A stretch of 64,000 nucleotides of DNA from Puccinia triticina (GCF_026914185.1 NC_070558.1:8069501-8133500); one strand, 5' to 3'. Shown: positions 43,375-56,419, counted from the stretch's first letter. Numbers and translations: made by a program. Notes: generated from the sequence alone by a model not told the origin.

Positions 43375-46174
43375 GTACTATCTCCTGTCACATGCGGAAT
43401 AACATTGTTTTCTTATGAACTGGCGCCGCTTGGAATAGAATTCAGTTTCATATTCGTTGTAGCTCATCATACTCAGTGTTACCATGTTTATCGTAAGAAG
43501 TAATCATCTCGTTTAAACCAAAGCTGCCTTGGAAATTTCATTACCGGCAAGTATTAAGTCGTCGTGATCGTTCCTTGAATTATGAGCTCAGGACGACCAC
43601 TTGACAAGTTCATTGTAGCCCCGTGCATTGCGAGCCCTTCTTGGGGGTTTGCTTGTATCTTTAACCCAGCCGAAATCCCTTGACAGGGTTTGATATGTAC
43701 CATTGAGGTTCGATGAAGTTGAATCCGTCGGATCAGCGCAATCACCAAACACTTGAAGACTGCAGCCAGTGCACTGTGGAGTGTGTGCAAATAAGTTTTT
43801 TTTTGGCCAGCATGCTCTAAACAAATGTTCTTGAGGCTGTAAGATACGGGCCCACACAGAAAACTCAACACCTGGATCTCCGTACACAATTATCGCCGTA
43901 ATAGACCGAACTTAATAAGTTCCTCGAGACTTTGTGCCCCCGGGGGGTAGCGAGCGTGTACAGCCTCTCCGTCGACCGCACAAAGTGCGGGAGAGGCTTG
44001 TGTCTATGTAAAACGCGCATGCTCGCGTGTCATGGTTGGGCTTCTTAGGTCCTTTTTGTTTGTAAAAATCATGTAAAATACACACAACCACCCAGTGGAT
44101 AATAATGTTGGACAGGGTGTGCCCAAGATGGGGGTCTTCATCTCCATCAAGAAGGATTTTGAATTATTCAAAAATTGTATGTGTAGGTTTTTTTCCAAGC
44201 CAATTTTAGTCCAACATGACTTTGTTTTTTTTTCTTTAAACCAAACCATTCCTTATGTAATCAATAGAGGACAAGACTGTCATCCCAGGATGGTAAATAG
44301 AAAATTTTTGGAGGAATTTAATGAAGGATGAATGCTGATTGAGAAGCCAAGAATCAACTTCAGTTCAATCTTAAAGAGTCAGATTTTCAGATTTTTGCAA
44401 TCTTACAAAAATTCCTGCTGGTCCAATTTTCAATATTTTCCTTTGAAAATTGGATGAGAAGGTCCGCACCATTCTCCTCTATCTCCAACCCAACTTTTTG
44501 CCTATGGTGAGATGGATGTACAGTAGGTGCAGCCGTCCAAAAGTTGGCTACACCAAAACTGGCCAACCGTGACGCGGTTGTAAGTTGGTTTTAGACTCAA
44601 GTCCCTCCTTCGGAGGGGTCGCTCCGCGACCAGGGCTGCCCGACCCCCCGCAGAAGAGGGACTTCTCAAGCTTGGGGGGGGGGGGGGGTAGGCTGAACTC
44701 GCAAAGCGAGCCTCTATCAGGAGGGACTTACACCGTACCTCCCCATATTGGCACAGCAAGAATGCCACTTTGATTCCAGTTAAGTTCACAGCTGGTGAAC
44801 AATTGTGGTCTTGTAGGGCTGATAGCATCCTCTGAGCAAAAGCTACACAAAAAAACAACCACCCATTGTGCACACAAACTGCAAGGTGCAGCGGTCAAGT
44901 TGCGCACTGCTTGTAATTCCAGCTGTTTGGGGATTTTTGTGGAATTTCTGCAGGTGGCATGATTTTTTCCAAACACCTGAAATTATGTGGGTTGGATAGG
45001 AAAAATCAGGCCTACAGCCTAAGCTATTTTATTCAAAAGAATGTCAAGGGGGCAAGGAATTATAAAGCTTCAAAAATTCCACCCAGCCAAACTCGGATTC
45101 TTGGCACACAAAGAAGGGGCAATAGTGCGCAAGTCCCTCCTGCCAAGGGCTGTCGGAGGCTTGATTTTCAAGACACACACCCACAGCAGAGGGACTTTGT
45201 TAAGTTTGGTAATAGACTGACTCAGCTAATATCTTTCCTTCCTGTGTTGGTGTTTACATTTGTTGCATTGCTGGGGGACGCCTTACCCCTCCCAATTTCA
45301 TTTGCGGGGATTCATGTAAGCTAGCATAGTGGGTATCACTATTTTGCTTTATCACCTGAAGAAAAAATCAACCTGAAAACTCAAGCAAAGTTTGGCTTCT
45401 GTTTCTATTAGCTAAGCTGGTATAACAAGACTTTTGAGCACTTGGAATTCCAAGATCAATGATTATGCAGCACCAGCAATTATGGTGTTCAAAGTTGAAA
45501 TCATAAAATTTTCAATACATAAAATCATAAAATCATAAAGCTTTGAAGTGATGATTTCATATGTACCATTCTAGAAATATTGCTCTGATTTGAGTGCTTG
45601 GGTGGAACATATTTTTTCAGCTTAGAATTTTATGATTTTATGCAAGACAACTTTAATGTGTGGAAAAAACACTGGAGTAAGAACAATCACAATCTGGGAA
45701 AATTTCAAGCCCCTACCTCCAAACTATTTTTCCACTTCAATTTTTTCTCTCTGAGCAGCAGCTACATCCTTTGTGTTTTGATCATTCATTCTTTCTCAAA
45801 TGAGCCATCATTATTTCTGTTTCGACTTCTGGACAACCACTCAAGCTAGATTTATAAAAGGTGGGTTTGTAATGAGAGGTATAAATACTTAGCAGAATCT
45901 AAATGTATGAATGAATGATAATTTTATAGATGAAATAAAAAAAAGATAAAATTTTGGTCCTGAGCTTCCATAGGGCCAGAAAAATTATCAAAAATAACAA
46001 TAGAGAGACAAGCCCAATTTTGAAATGTTCTGTTTTCACTTGAGGAAAGGTAAAAATAAAATTTTGTTTGAGTTTAATTTGATTATGAAAAGCCAGGTTG
46101 GATATACATGGATACTAGAATGAGGTACTTACAGTGAATTCCACCACTTGAGTTGTTTTTACACACACAATATT
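43375..46174. other. Long intergenic region with repeat remnants
   Basis: No gene is supported. It contains a 15-base G run at 44674-44688 next to CGAAGGAGGG-type inverted motifs, and AGAGGGACTT(T)GTTAAGTTTGG near 45187. That motif recurs in modified form near 31890 (GAGGGACTTGTGCTAAGTTTG). The remainder is AT-rich. Confidence 0.4.
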
Positions 46175-48982
46175 TCAATCTTGATGATTTGAAGCCAACT
46201 GGTCAATCTTTGTACATCTGAATTTAAGCTGGGGTTCAATGAATGGTACTGAAATTTCTGATCCATACAAGCACTCTTTAGCAGGATTGACTATGGGCAT
46301 TTTGAAATGAAATTCATCAACTGTCTTCTTAATAAAACCATTTACTGCTTCCACCATATACACAGAATCTTCGGGATATTGAACTTGGCTTTTATATGCT
46401 GATTTTTCCAATAGTTTAGATGCACTTAAATCATAACTCTTGAGTTGATTTTTCCACCAACCAAATGCCAAGTTCCAATTTCCAAATATGATTGCTCGCA
46501 GCCTCAGTGCATTTGGCAATTCTTTTGATTCATAAGCATGGTTAATTCTGAAGTCCCATTCTCTAATTGTTCTCTCCAAAGCAAGACTTCCTTTTGAATA
46601 TGACAGATTTTCTTTTTCAGAAATAGGTGTATTTTGTTGGGAAAATATGACCTTATTGATCTTTTCTGGATTAGACACATAACTCTTATGTTTCCAATCT
46701 TCCAAAAGATTTTTAGTGTAGAGACAATCTTTCTTCAAAATCATATTTGCTCTGATTGAGAAAAACCTTTGTGAAATCATATACAAATTTGTTGTGTATG
46801 CTAGAAGCCAAATGGATTCTTCAAGGACTTTGAAATGATGATACTCAGTTGAATTTTTTATCCCGTCACAAATTTTTTCTGATATCTCTTCATGATGAAA
46901 GTTAATGATGAATCTTATTGTATCATGCATAATTTTGAAGTTTAATTTATTGTTACCATATTTGTTTTCTCCCAAAATTTGAAGCATCTTGATATCAAAC
47001 AGAATCACTTTCAACATACCAGCAAGGTTCATGTTGGATCTCAAGGTTGATATATTAAGCTTGAGATCCCAAGAGGAGTGTACTTCCCATGATTCTCCTT
47101 GTAGAAGATTGAAGTGAGCCTTTATCCTTCCAGAAATTGACCGGGGGTATTTTTTAATAATACCACATAGGTAATTGAATGTTAACATCTCCCAAAATTC
47201 TTTGTCAAGGACTGCCAGAGGGAATAAAATCAGATTCAAGCTGTTTCAAACAATCTCGCCAGGTAAATTGAGCTCAATAAGATTAAAATGAATGATCATT
47301 TACCTTTGAACAATTCATGATAATCTTCTGTTGAGTGGCTCTCAAGGATACTCATCTTCAGGTCCAATTTGAGGAGAAATCTTCAACCTGTTCTGTCTCA
47401 AGGAACTTTCTGTTGATGAAGTTTAACATCAAAGCTTTTCCTGTTTGACTTTTCAGGAAATCTTTGATTTTATGAATGCTAAGAAGTTTGTAATTGATTG
47501 AGTCATTGAGAAAGCAGATCATAATTTCCTCCAACATTTGAAATGTGCCAGGTTTTGGAGGTGAGACTTTGAGCAATGTCAGCTTATCCCAAATATGTTC
47601 CCATTCACTCAAAAACCTTTCCCCTGGAGTTTCAAGGACTGATTGACCAAAAATTGCCACTGAATATTTTTCCAGTTCTTGCTGAGATGCAAATTCCACA
47701 TAAGCTTTGATCAATTTTGTCTTCATTTCTGATAGATTCTTTTTCAGTTGACGGAAGGCATCTGGGGCAGTATGCTTCAAGTGATTTTGAAAATGGTAGT
47801 CAATATTATCAAAAGATCCTGATAAACTCTGCTGTATTTCTGGTCTTGAAAACCCTGGGTGACAAAATGTTCAGTTGATTTGAAACCAGCTTATAGGAGA
47901 ATAAATTAGATTTACCTTTCAAATATGGATGAAATTCAGGACCTGAGCACAGCTTATCACACTCAGCATTCAACTTTATAACAGAAACAACTGAATTCAT
48001 GCAACAGATCTGGAACAATACTTGCCAGAAAGCTTTCTGCGTTTTGCTGGCATTTCCAGACCTTGAAGTAATGTTCCATGGTTTTCCTCTGTTCCAAATG
48101 AGTTTACTAAAATGAGAAAGATGAGTTAGTTGAAGAAAAAAAAACTTATGAAAAAACTTTTGATGCTTTTTGCCCATTTTTTTCTGCATAACTTCTGTCC
48201 CAGAAAATCCATGTGACCAGAAGCAACGTTTTCCATCAGCACCTCACCTGCTTTAACATGGATGAACCCTTTCCCAAATAATGTGGCCAACAGCACAATC
48301 TGCAACATGTGGTACACACGGGCAAGAGGTTGGCTGCACATGCTTGGATTCCCAAGTGTTCCAAATGCAGTGAGATAAGTTTCACTGGATTCCTTTGATT
48401 TGATTGTGTTAAATTTTTCAACCTTGAACTGTTTGAAGCTGAAATAATTGATTATTGGGGGCAAGAAAGAAGAAATACCAAAGACAGTGAAAGTATGAAG
48501 TTCCAAAGAGAGCAGATAAACAATGGAAGCAGATAAACAATGGCCTTCATTTGTTTTGAAAAACTACTTGAAGGAAATCACACTTGGTGGTCAGATATTC
48601 TTACTTGTGTCATAAAATCAGCTCCTTGCAATACAACAGTTTTGATGAGATTTACTATAGCTATAGCTTTATGTACTAGGTTGAAGGTCCATGTGTCATA
48701 AAATGTACACATGTTTTTCAGAATGTACTGCTGATCCATGATCATGTTTTTCAAACTATCTGTGTTCTTCATTGATACATAAAGATATCTTGTGCAGTGC
48801 TGTATTTCTGTTTCATCTGAAAATTTATGTATATACCCAATTCTTTGCAGAGGGAGGGAAGGCTTTAACTGCCACCAATTCCAAAGATTATATAATGTGC
48901 CAGCGGAACTAGGGAGGGTAACTGGCACTGGGTGGCAGGTACCACCCACACCCAGCTTGCACCTGTCAGATGGTGCTGCCAA
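46175..48982 (-). CDS. Unrecognised multi-exon gene or pseudogene
   Basis: Minus-strand coding blocks lie at about 48982-48605, 48460-48126, 48110-47919, 47866-47358 and 47239-46175. Well-supported joins are 48605 (CAA before GTAAGA) to an acceptor before TTCAAGGTT, and the donor at about 47919 to the AG before AAATACAGC. The last block is a 354-residue open frame rich in Lys, Asn, Ile and Trp. No known domain, signal peptide or membrane segment is evident. Joins near 48130 and 47360 do not keep frame, so the gene may carry frameshifts. Codon composition is AT-rich, unlike SGF11 or HAS1. It may be a lineage-specific rust protein. Confidence 0.4.
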
Positions 48983-49056
48983 TGCTGTACTGAGTGCCTT
49001 TTTTGGGGGAAAAGGGGTGCAGTAGCCGTTAGGTTGTGGGTATAAATTACAGTTAT

Positions 49057-49690
49057 TAACCTCAATTAGAGTAATTTATGTGACACCAGTGCAACAAGAA
49101 AAACTCATGCAACTGCTAACAGTTGAGATGCAGGTTAATGCTGTGGAACTGCTATTCTAGCTCCACCCAAACACACAATATAATTTTCTACACAGTCACT
49201 GTTCATTGAAGAATGGTCAACAGTTGAACTGGACAAAGGCTTGTGTTTTAACACAATCTTACTTGGAGCTCTTGCATCTCAAATGCTTGCAGTTGCACAA
49301 CGTTTTCTTGTTGTGGTGGATGTTCATTGACCCACATGCAGCCATTCACCAGGAAAAATAAATTGTCACCAGACATCAGGTAACATCAAGAAACAATGAA
49401 TTTCACTTTTTTCCTGCTCTGGTGCTACCACAACCAGGCTACAATGGCCCCTTTGTTTCCTACAGGGGGATGTCCCTGCGGCCAGCTGTGCAGCTGGTGG
49501 GTAGCTCATTGGACTTAGGCTGATGTCACCTGTAGTCTAGTGACAGTTTATGTTTCCTGGTGATTCATGTCCAAGTGTCCTTATTGAAGTGGTTACTACA
49601 CTTGAAATGAATATAGAGACATGATTTCAACTTCAACTCCCACAGGCCACATAATATTTTATGGATTTTCACAGAAACTGGTTACCCACC
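49057..49690 (+). repeat. Second copy of the tRNA-derived dispersed repeat
   Basis: It shares with 19083-19275 the blocks CTCAATTAG...TGTGACACCAGTG, TGGATGTTCATT(C/G)ACCCAC, GCAGCCATTCA, the tRNA-like head (49577-49648) and the tail ACATAATATTTTATGGA. This copy is longer because it carries additional sequence between blocks. Confidence 0.5.
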
Positions 49691-49846
49691 CAAGTACCTC
49701 CCCAGATCACCTGTGGTCCATAGTTGGGGAAGAGGGTGAGATTACAGAGACATGTTCACATGAAATATTCACCAAGTACTGGTGCCAGGTGCCTTTTTTT
49801 CAAACAAAAAAAAGCAGTGTGGTACCCGGATACCTCTTGCACCCGG

Positions 49847-50784
49847 TGTGGTAGACGGAAAAGTGGAAAAATAAATTTTTTTTTCTATGCCACATAATTA
49901 TTCATATTAGACCTCAAGATACCATCAAATGGACCCCAGAAATGGATTCTACGGCCAATTTCACCCCTAGTCACCACTGGAAGCACCCCTGGACCCCCTC
50001 TAGTGTGGAAGTTACACCCCACCAAACACCTATCACACGGCCAGCCCCAGTAACCCAGCTGTCACCTGCCTCAACCCAAGTTTCACAGTAGTACACATAT
50101 ACACATCACAGGATACAAACATAAATCTCCCTGTCAGGCTACACTCATTACATATTAACTACATACACTCCTTTATATACATAGTATGACATCATTTACA
50201 CTGTTTCTGCAGCCTCAGACTTTGTGTAAACACTAATTCCCCCTGTATGACAGCTCATGCAGTCTACTGTCACCTCATGCATGCGTTAGAAGGTTCTTTT
50301 GTATATTCTGACACCATCCATGCACCCCTGAGGGGTTATGACATCATTTGTATCCACTCCCACCAGCTAAAATCCCTCACCCTGTTGTCTAGATTAGCTA
50401 AAACCCTAACCCACAAGCCCCTTTGGGGCTCCACTTTTGTCTATAAAAGGAGCTCTCTCCACCCCCAGTGGTCTGCTCCCCAGTTTCTCACCCAGAACTC
50501 ACAAGTCACCCAACACTCATCCACACTCAAATCCTAAAACCCTTATAACAATAAATCAGCCCTTTTAACAACAATTCAACCCTTATAACAAAGTAATTAA
50601 AACACTTATACGTTGCCGGTCAAACAGATTTCATCTGGAACAGACCAGACCTATCACTTAATAAAACTTGCCAAGCTGAGCTTGGTGGGTCTTGTTGACT
50701 GATAACAGAAGGGCAGAGCTTGCAACTCTATCATACCCTTCACCATTCAGCAAAAGGGTTTCATTACCACTTTTGAGTCTTACA
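49847..50784 (+). repeat. Lone gypsy-type LTR with adjacent primer-binding-like sequence
   Basis: It starts TGTGGTAGACGG, closely resembling the LTR start at 6357, and has a TATA box CTATAAAAGG at 50441-50450 followed by AGCTCTCTCC. It ends at TCTTACA before CCGGGTCCTGATG. No gag or pol follows, so it is a solo LTR or the 5' stub of a truncated element. Confidence 0.55.
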
Positions 50785-51028
50785 CCGGGTCCTGATGAAA
50801 TTCTCTCTTACTTTCACCTCAAATCCTTGTTTCCTGAATGTTCTCCGTGTTTGACTGAATCATTCATTAAGCATCACTAGTAAGTCAATAGTACAACTAT
50901 CTCACACCTTACAGTCCATGAACCCTGAGTAGTATTGATATGTTAGTCATTTAAATCTTCATGTGTATTCTCAAAGAATGTATTTTATTCATTATCTCTC
51001 AAAAACACAAATTTGCCACATATGCTTA

Positions 51029-51164
51029 GGCCCCGTTTGGAGCCAATATATGAGTGTTTTTGCCTGACATCCTCTGTGACATCTGATCAGGTCTGCCAAA
51101 AGTCAATCAGATGTCAAAAAATTCCAGATTATATTGCACAATTATATTGGCTCCAAACGGGGCC
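51029..51164. mobile_element. Tourist-like MITE
   Basis: The 136-bp segment has perfect 22-bp terminal inverted repeats beginning GGCCCCGTTTGG. Such GGSCCNGTTTGG ends are typical of PIF/Harbinger (Tourist) MITEs. A 3-bp target-site duplication is not clear (TTA left, TTT right). It lies four bases from the hAT element's target-site duplication. Confidence 0.6.
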
Positions 51165-51176
51165 TTTGTCCATATC

Positions 51177-54100
51177 AACACTGCAACCAATGTGATGCAA
51201 TGCATATATCGGCCTATACAGTGCATCACATTGGCTTGCCGATACATGGCGTCTGCACAATCGTGCATCGCATATGCAATAGCGATGCATTGCATCGGTT
51301 GGGCCGATACATTGATCTCAGAAAGTATGCATCACATTGGTTAGCCAATGCAATACCAATGCAGTATCTGGGGAATCGGGGGGGATTTTTTTTTAACTTT
51401 GAGTTGCAGGTAAACGGACAGGGAGACGGGATCAGGTCAAGAAATGGAGAAAAAAAAAGTAAATACATCATATAGGGGAAGGGACTACTTGTTTTTGCCC
51501 TTTCCGGCGTTCTCAGTAGTCGCTTTGACTGGTCTGCGTTTTTTGGCCTGCTCTTCTTCCGCAGCAAGGTTGACTACCCTCTGAGCTGAAGCCAAATCGC
51601 CGTCCGCTTCATATCCTTGTTTCAACCACTGGTGTGAACTTACACCTTGCTTGATTGTCCTTGCAGCCAAACTGCCTTGGTCGCGTCCACAAACATCAAT
51701 GGCTGCCGAGAAGCATCATTCCACCGTTTCTGAGGTGGCTGAGCAAGCAAGGTAGTCTTTGGCCATTGAGGCCAAGACTGGGAACTTGAGTTGATGTTTC
51801 TGATAGGTACAAAGGATGTAGTTTGTTCAGTAAGGGTTCTGGAGCAGGATGTTAAGATTAAAGAGAAAAACCGTACCTTCCACCACTTGAGACATTGCTC
51901 TCCTTGATCAGCTGGGAATTTGAACTTGCCCAAAAGGTAAGTAGCCAACTCGTTGTCTGGGGGTGTCTCGACAGCCTCTGGGAAAAAATCAATGTTCCGT
52001 CCTGGTCGACAATGTTTGTCAGGCTGGGTACTGGCTTCAACCGGAGGGCTTGAGGCTGTCTTTGAGCCCAATGCAGCTTCAAATGACGCCTTCTGTTTGT
52101 TGTAGTGATGTTGGAGTATTCTTTGTGCGCGGGTTTTGGAAGAGGGAAACCAAACGTGGAAGATTGATAACCAATAGGCGGGGTTCAACATTGTGGCTAG
52201 GATGACTGCATCACAGTCCAAGGCTTCATTGAGATAGGTGGATGTTTCTAATAGCATGGTGCGGATCATGCGTTGGAGTTTGGGTTTGTCATTGTCAGGC
52301 ACCAATCCAGGAGTGTCAGTCGGATCCGCCACCTTGCAGGCCTTGGCTATAGTCCCCAGTTTGGGGATGAATTCAAGAGCGCCTCTTTTGTTCTCAGTCA
52401 AGCCATCGGTTCCCACATCGATGGCTTTGAGGCCGGCAGTGAGGATCAAGGCAATCTTGTGGCAAAAACATCAGATGTGATTGTTGGTGAGGTCCATGTT
52501 GGTATTGGTTTCCTTCAGAACAATGCAATCTACCTCGGCAGTCATGGTTTGGTTATTTGAGCCGGAGTCGGTGGTTTGGGCTATAATGTAATTATAAATA
52601 GAACAAAACAAAATGAGCATCCTTTAGAAATCAAGAAGAAGAAAATGAAACTTATCTTTTGGTGAAGCAATGACTTGATCACAATATTGGAAAAGGGTAA
52701 AGCAAGGTATTTGCCCTTGTGTGTCCAAGATATATACTTGAGAGACAAGTGGGATACCCGGAAGACCCAATCCTCATTGATATAAGTCACTGCAATCCCA
52801 AGGAACGCTTGCCGGTTGCCTTTGGTTGTCCACACGTCGTGGATCAGGGTCATTTTGGATGGTACAGACTAATCCAAGATGTAAGAGGAGGTCAGAACGC
52901 ATCAAAAGGAAGAATAAGAAGTAAGTCAGCTTACCTGTAGGGTGGCCAACACCTTGGACTGCAAGTTTAAGTACAGCCAATGCGCCTCATCCGCAGCCCA
53001 AGTACGAGAGTAGAGTATGATGCCGTTGCAAGCATAGTCGGATGCGATCCCCAGAAGTCAATCTTTGATTTGCATCCACGGGAGGGAAGAATGGATGAGC
53101 CACATGACCACAATCTGGTTCAAGGTACGGTTGTCGAATGAGGTTGTTTTTAAGAATTTCGCCATGACACTGGAATCCGCATCCTTCTCCCTATTGGCGG
53201 CCGCTTGTTCTTTTGGAGTGATTGGCAGGTTCGCACCAGAAAAGATCACACGTTTTCTTGCAGGGCAGGCCGCTTGATTCAAGTTTCCGTCTTGGTGCAG
53301 CTCCAAGTTGTGTTGAGTATTTTTGCCCTTCTTATAGACCTTTGCGCACCATTTGCAGGTGTAGAGGTTCTTGGGCCCATCAGGCTACAAACAGAAAACA
53401 TAGACATTAAACTTCTATAACGTAGTATTCTAATGACAATAGAAATTAAAGTGGGATGACTAACTTTTTCATGTTCATGTTTTGGAGACTCAAAGTAATC
53501 ATTCACATCATCAAAGCCGTCCGTGGCCACGCCTCAAATTTTTTTGCTGAGTTTCTTGACCTTTGAATTATTGTTGTCCGAGTCCTGGGTCATGTCCATA
53601 ATGGAGATGTTGGCATTGGGCTTGGAGGAGTCGACATTGACAATCTGTTTTTTTTTTTTTTTTTTTGATTTTTGCTTAGTTTGTTTGTAAACAACTTGAG
53701 ATGATGAGTGTGAAGGGGCTGATTTTTTGGGAGGTCTGTAGGACTGAGAGGGGGTTTTGGACTGGGTGGCTGGGGCCTCTTCATCCTTGTCATTCTTGTC
53801 ATTGTCAGATTCGGTAGTATCATCTCAAGTTTGTTTTGCTAGCGATCGTCGACTGTCATTATCCGGCCAAATGTAATTTCCATGAGACTTGACTGGTGTG
53901 ATGATTTGGTTGCTTTGACGGGATGGTGGATGGGACGGCCGTGGAGAGGCTGATGTGCGAGATCGTGTCATTTCTGTCAGTGGCAGCCTGGGGGGTGGGG
54001 ATGCCAAGGATGGAGGACTGATATCCACACCAATATCCCCAGTAGCGGAGATAGAAATGGAAAGGGTTACACCCATTTAAACCCTATTTAGACATGTATG

Positions 54101-54308
54101 ACCGATACCAGCCAATGTATCAGCCCGTGCATCGCATTGGGCAAGCCGATGCACCAGCCCTAAAAGATGTGCATTGCATCGGCCATACTTTTCAAAAAGC
54201 CTGCATTGCATTGGTGGGCCAATGCAATACCAATGCAGTGTATATGCGATGCAAATCAATGCAATACAGCCCGATGCACAATACTTGCATCGCATCGGTT
54301 GCAGCATT
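51177..54308 (-). mobile_element. Full-length hAT transposon, inactivated
   Basis: The ends are imperfect inverted repeats with core CTGCAACC(A/G)ATG(T/C)GATGCAA. GTCCATATC flanks both sides (51168-51176 and 54309-54317); hAT duplications are normally 8 bp, so one base may belong to the TIR. Both termini (about 200-230 bp each) are packed with GCATTGCAT / GCATCGCAT motifs, probable transposase-binding subterminal repeats. The interior encodes a BED-finger hAT transposase on the minus strand with four in-frame TGA codons. Confidence 0.8.
51485..54076 (-). pseudogene. hAT-family transposase with BED zinc finger, four TGA stops
   Basis: Coding blocks on the minus strand run from an N-terminal Ser/Pro-rich region (54076), through an acidic and Lys-rich linker, to a BED finger (CKWCAKVYKKGKNT...HQDGNLNQ, about 53370-53270). 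The core follows with LIHDVWTTKGNRQAFLGI (about 52850-52800) and the region around ILTAGLKAIDVG (52449). The C-terminal dimerisation domain is near NELATYLLGKFKFP and CLKWWK (about 51970-51890). Introns near 53460-53388 and 52934-52870 follow GT-AG rules. In-frame TGA codons lie at 53825-53827, 53534-53536, 53058-53060 and 52471-52473. Confidence 0.75.
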
Positions 54309-54317
54309 GTCCATATC

Positions 54318-55410
54318 TACCATAGCATAGTGGTGGAAATCAAAATATTGGTTCTCTCCATCTTTTTCTGTGTCCCAACTGAGCTACATCCAGGTAGAGA
54401 ATCATCCTCACTGCCCTGGTTCTCAAGCCACTGGGCTCATCTCTTTTTTGAAAAACTTCAAAGGACTAAGATTTATTAAATTATTTCTCTAGTTAGATGA
54501 TGTAACTAGCAATTAAAATTATGGATGAATGATGGGATCGGGGAAATTATTCTTTTACCTAAGAGCAGAACCTTGGCCGCTCTCTACTTTTGTAGATTGA
54601 GGAGTTATAAATTGAGAAGGAGAGGAAATTTTATCCGAGCTTGTTCAATGATCTATTTGATCAGCTTTACAAGAGCACAAGATCATCAGTCTCAACATCT
54701 GCTGTCTTGCAATAAGCTTAGCGCCTTACTCCGCTGGGTCTTTTGACCTGAGTGATCCCTCACTTAGCTTTGGCAAAACGGCATAAGAGTGTTGCAACAT
54801 TATCTGTTTTCCAGTAACATTGCCTCAGTTATAGCCTTTGATTATTGCTTTCAAAGCCTTGGACAAAAGACACTCATCAATACTGGTTTCTTCTCTTTGA
54901 GAGATATTGGTGGGTTTGGTCTGTCTCTCCTCAAATGTTTGGTTTGGAGTTGATGGGAAAGTGCGTTAGCTCCCTTCTTATCAGCTCTCTTGAGTTTTAC
55001 TACATCTTCTTACCTTTGGCGCTTGCTGTAATTCCCTCGATGAGTCTCGATCATGGGCCGGATTTTTCCTGAAGTCTAATCTTGCTGCTCGCGTGCGTTG
55101 ATACTTCTTACATCAAAAGATGAATTAAGTTTCAACCCCGCGGCGCTGATCTGGACTGCAGAAAAGGTTTGCTTTTGCTTACCTGGTTCCACAGCTGTCC
55201 TAGCTCCCAGGTCCTCTCTCAATTTATGAGATTGTTCTCGTTTGCCTAAGCTGGAATTCTCACATTTTTGATATCCTTGCGGGACTTGATTGACCAAGTC
55301 ATAGTTTCAACAGGTCTGCTGGCACATTCTCTACCACAAATGGCACCACCTCTCACCAAATGGGTGGGGGGCTTATGGAAATTAGATGGAGATAGGAAAT
55401 TGAGTGTATT
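54318..55410. other. Intergenic, no gene recognised
   Basis: Only short frames without domains are seen; no clear repeats were found. Confidence 0.3.
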
Positions 55411-55412
55411 TT

Positions 55413-56419
55413 GAGAGCATCTCCAGCGGGGGCTGTAAACTGCAGCTGTAATGGCACTTTACAGCCCCGCGCCCAAAACTCGTACCCCATCCGGGGGTAA
55501 ATCGGGCGCTAGATACGGTCAGAAAGTAAAAATCTTCATCGGGAATGTACAGCTAACCCAGGAGAGCTTGCAACTTGGCGCGCAAACTCCAAGACTTCAT
55601 GCCGCAGCTCCAGACATCCGTGCGCGCGGACTGTGCCCGGGGGAACCCGGAAGAGCCTGCAGGAGAGCTGCCTGCCGCCGACCCAAACCCTGCCTGCCGC
55701 CCCCACCAACCCACCACCCACCACCGCCGAATCCATCAACCCCGCCACCGCCACCAACACCACAAGGGCCGTGTTCCTTTGAGACGCCAACAGTGACTCA
55801 GATAAAACCCGCCGCCGCCGCCATCACCCCCAACTGCCAAGCGACGCCAGCCTGCCACCGCAACCAATTTCATCCACCCCCGTCGTCCATTCCATCCACT
55901 GCCGCTGTTGAATCCAGCCACCACCACCACCACCATCAAACCCAGCAGTCGCCATTGACATTGCAGCTTGGATTCTCTCACAGGTATGTTCCTATTTGAT
56001 TTCCCTTGAATGTTACAAAGCTGATCCCTCCTCTAGACACCATGTTTGTCAAGTATTTGGCCTCCTTCAAATTCATTGTTGTTTGGGCAGCCCTTGATGG
56101 AAAACCACTTGCCAAAATCAACGTGGCAAATGGATCTGAGGTTAGTTCTGATTTCCTCCAACGGTGGTGTGTTCTATACAAAAAGACTTATTTGGTTGTC
56201 GTCAATCCAGAAACATACAAAAGAAGGGGGAGCCCTTTGGCTCTCAGTGAAGAAGAACAATTGTTTCTCTCGGAGCTAGTCATCAACAATCCAACAATCT
56301 ACCTACAAGAAATTCAGCAGGCATTATCCACCAAATGTAACCTCCAAATCTCAGTCCAAACCATCTCAAACAAGCTTCATGTACGCCTCCAAATGAGTCA
56401 AAAACTATGTGTAAGATAA
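55413..56419 (+). pseudogene. Fragment of an IS630/Tc1-like DNA transposon
   Basis: A GAGCATCTCCAGCGGGGGCTG sequence at about 55415 resembles a transposon end. Downstream, a Pro/His-rich frame (55451-55983) may be a leader. Coding of transposase type begins at ATG 56042 after a plausible GT-AG intron. It includes LALSEEEQLFLSELVINNPTIYLQEIQQAL and SVQTISNKL, the tandem helix-turn-helix arrangement of IS630/Tc1 N-termini. The frame stops at 56417-56419 and no DDE catalytic domain follows, so only the DNA-binding half remains. Confidence 0.5.
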
